In this document: piece by piece, positions 63,323 to 64,000 of the stretch
Layout of the letters: every line of letters starts with the position of its first letter
Position numbering within the stretch: position 1 is the first letter of the stretch
Assembly: GCA_030849805.1 (NCBI GenBank)
Contig: JASANZ010002266.1
Span: forward strand, 62,001-126,000
Source of the DNA: Sergeia podlipaevii
Taxonomy: Eukaryota > Euglenozoa > Kinetoplastea > Trypanosomatida > Trypanosomatidae
Direction of reading: 5' to 3'
Length of the DNA: 64,000 nt
The notes under the pieces: model-generated
Databases searched by the model: none
What the model saw: only the letters and a program-made list of their open reading frames with translations
Told to the model about the DNA's origin: nothing
Program-made: the position numbers and the translations under genes

Positions 63323-63832
63323 AGTACCTAAGAATCTTATTTTGAAGTAGAGCAAATATATGGATTCTTCGCCGGATTCCTGAAAAGGCTGCTGCTACTG
63401 AGGCACAAAAAAGTAGTAAGCAACCTATGAGCTAGGTATCAAGCTCTTCAACACTCAAATTACAAACTAATGGCAAGGAACCGATAAAGCAACAACAGTG
63501 GAAAAAACAAAGAAAAGATAAAATTGAGAAAGAAAAGTACCGCGCCAAGAGATGATTTGTAAGGCTCTTTATCATTTAAAAAAAAAAGTAATAAAGAGTC
63601 TATATGTTTCCTGTTCTCACTAGCAAAGTGTTTGGATAGCAAACTTTGTGGTAATTCAGTTAGTAAGTCTCCGAATATTTAGATGCCGATAGACCTTTCG
63701 CTTACTCAATCGCTCTGTCACTCACTCTCTTGTATGTGAACATATCTTCGCTACACAACATCATATGTCCACCACGCCCAGGAAATGCACACGCATCAAA
63801 TACAAGCAAAACCTCTGTGGTCCAAGCATGCA
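63323..63832. other. Intergenic spacer
   Basis: No gene is seen. The region between the 107-aa gene and the truncated gene at the window edge is AT-rich, with a short CT stretch near 63705-63732. Confidence 0.6.
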
Positions 63833-64000
63833 CTACATAATTGCTCGCTGACGCGGAGGCATACGCAACCGCCGTCGAGCAAGAAGATACTGTTTCTGCC
63901 GGGTCCTCTTGTACTCATATCGCCACACCAGTTCCTGGTGGTAGTGATCTACAACTCGCTGCGGATTCTTGTCTGACATAAAAGCGATCTTGTACAGCTT
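63833..64000 (-). CDS. Partial basic protein (C-terminal 55 aa, 5' end outside window)
   Basis: An open frame enters from the right edge and ends at a TAG (63835-63833). The 55 visible residues are strongly basic and aromatic, with Arg/Tyr/Gln-rich helices (DHYHQELVWRYEYKRTRQKQ, then LLARRRLRMPPRQRAIM). GC-rich third positions and the coding-like composition separate it from the spacer noise. Such short basic tails are common in mitochondrial ribosomal and other RNA-binding proteins, but no family is recognised. It may be a long protein; only its end is seen. Confidence 0.55.
   Translation of the reverse strand, partial: KLYKIAFMSDKNPQRVVDHYHQELVWRYEYKRTRQKQYLLARRRLRMPPRQRAIM

Noticed and set aside
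1..64000. tRNA, rRNA, mobile elements or CRISPR arrays
   Set aside because: None was recognised by eye on either strand; the repeats seen are simple microsatellites, not spaced direct repeats or element termini. A tRNA or snoRNA search was not possible here.

Overview
This window looks like nuclear DNA of a trypanosomatid (kinetoplastid flagellate). All convincing genes lie on the minus strand, head to tail, with no introns and no strand switch over 64 kb. That is the layout of one long polycistronic transcription unit read from position 64000 towards position 1. Between the genes lie 0.4-2.7 kb AT-rich spacers full of (AT)n, (GT)n and (GA/CT)n microsatellites and A/T homopolymers. Most start codons follow, within tens of bases, a pyrimidine tract and an AG on the coding strand, as expected for spliced-leader trans-splicing. 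Stop codons are standard. The species cannot be fixed from the sequence. The AT-rich spacers and an ALG9-type mannosyltransferase argue against a typical Leishmania.

Genes in transcription order: a 5'-truncated basic protein (63833-64000); a 107-aa unknown; a PPP-family phosphatase homologue that has lost its catalytic residues (61388-62611); an isochorismatase-fold hydrolase (60148-60726); a trichohyalin/plectin-like coiled-coil protein (57972-59282); a candidate 93-aa membrane protein (57231-57512); a 206-aa unknown; a PPR-like helical-repeat protein (53867-55363); a Plus3-RING protein (52320-53168); a FYVE-like zinc-finger coiled-coil protein (48557-51163); a 1337-aa coiled-coil protein (43667-47680); an Aph-1-like gamma-secretase subunit (41168-42511); an LRR protein with a polyQ tract (37191-40505); ALG9 (34301-36568); an IQ/PHD-finger protein (31991-33730); a 938-aa unknown (28341-31154); a USP-type deubiquitinase (23370-27812); a Ser/Thr-rich unknown (18601-22230); the proteasome ATPase Rpt3 (14723-15931); glyoxalase II (12871-13776); a 1459-aa unknown (7661-12040); a membrane-anchored serine-beta-lactamase-fold protein with degenerate catalytic motifs (4707-6884); and cysteinyl-tRNA synthetase (1006-3831).

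Neighbouring genes have unrelated functions, as is normal for kinetoplastid gene clusters, so gene order says little about pathways. The points of most interest are the Aph-1-like membrane protein with a large inserted loop, the Plus3-RING fusion, two apparent pseudoenzymes (PPP and beta-lactamase folds), and cysteinyl-tRNA synthetase, which has two possible starts separated by a good internal trans-splice acceptor (a possible cytosol/mitochondrion switch). I saw no mobile element, CRISPR array, rRNA or recognisable tRNA. An 11-N assembly gap lies in an AT microsatellite at 18504-18514.
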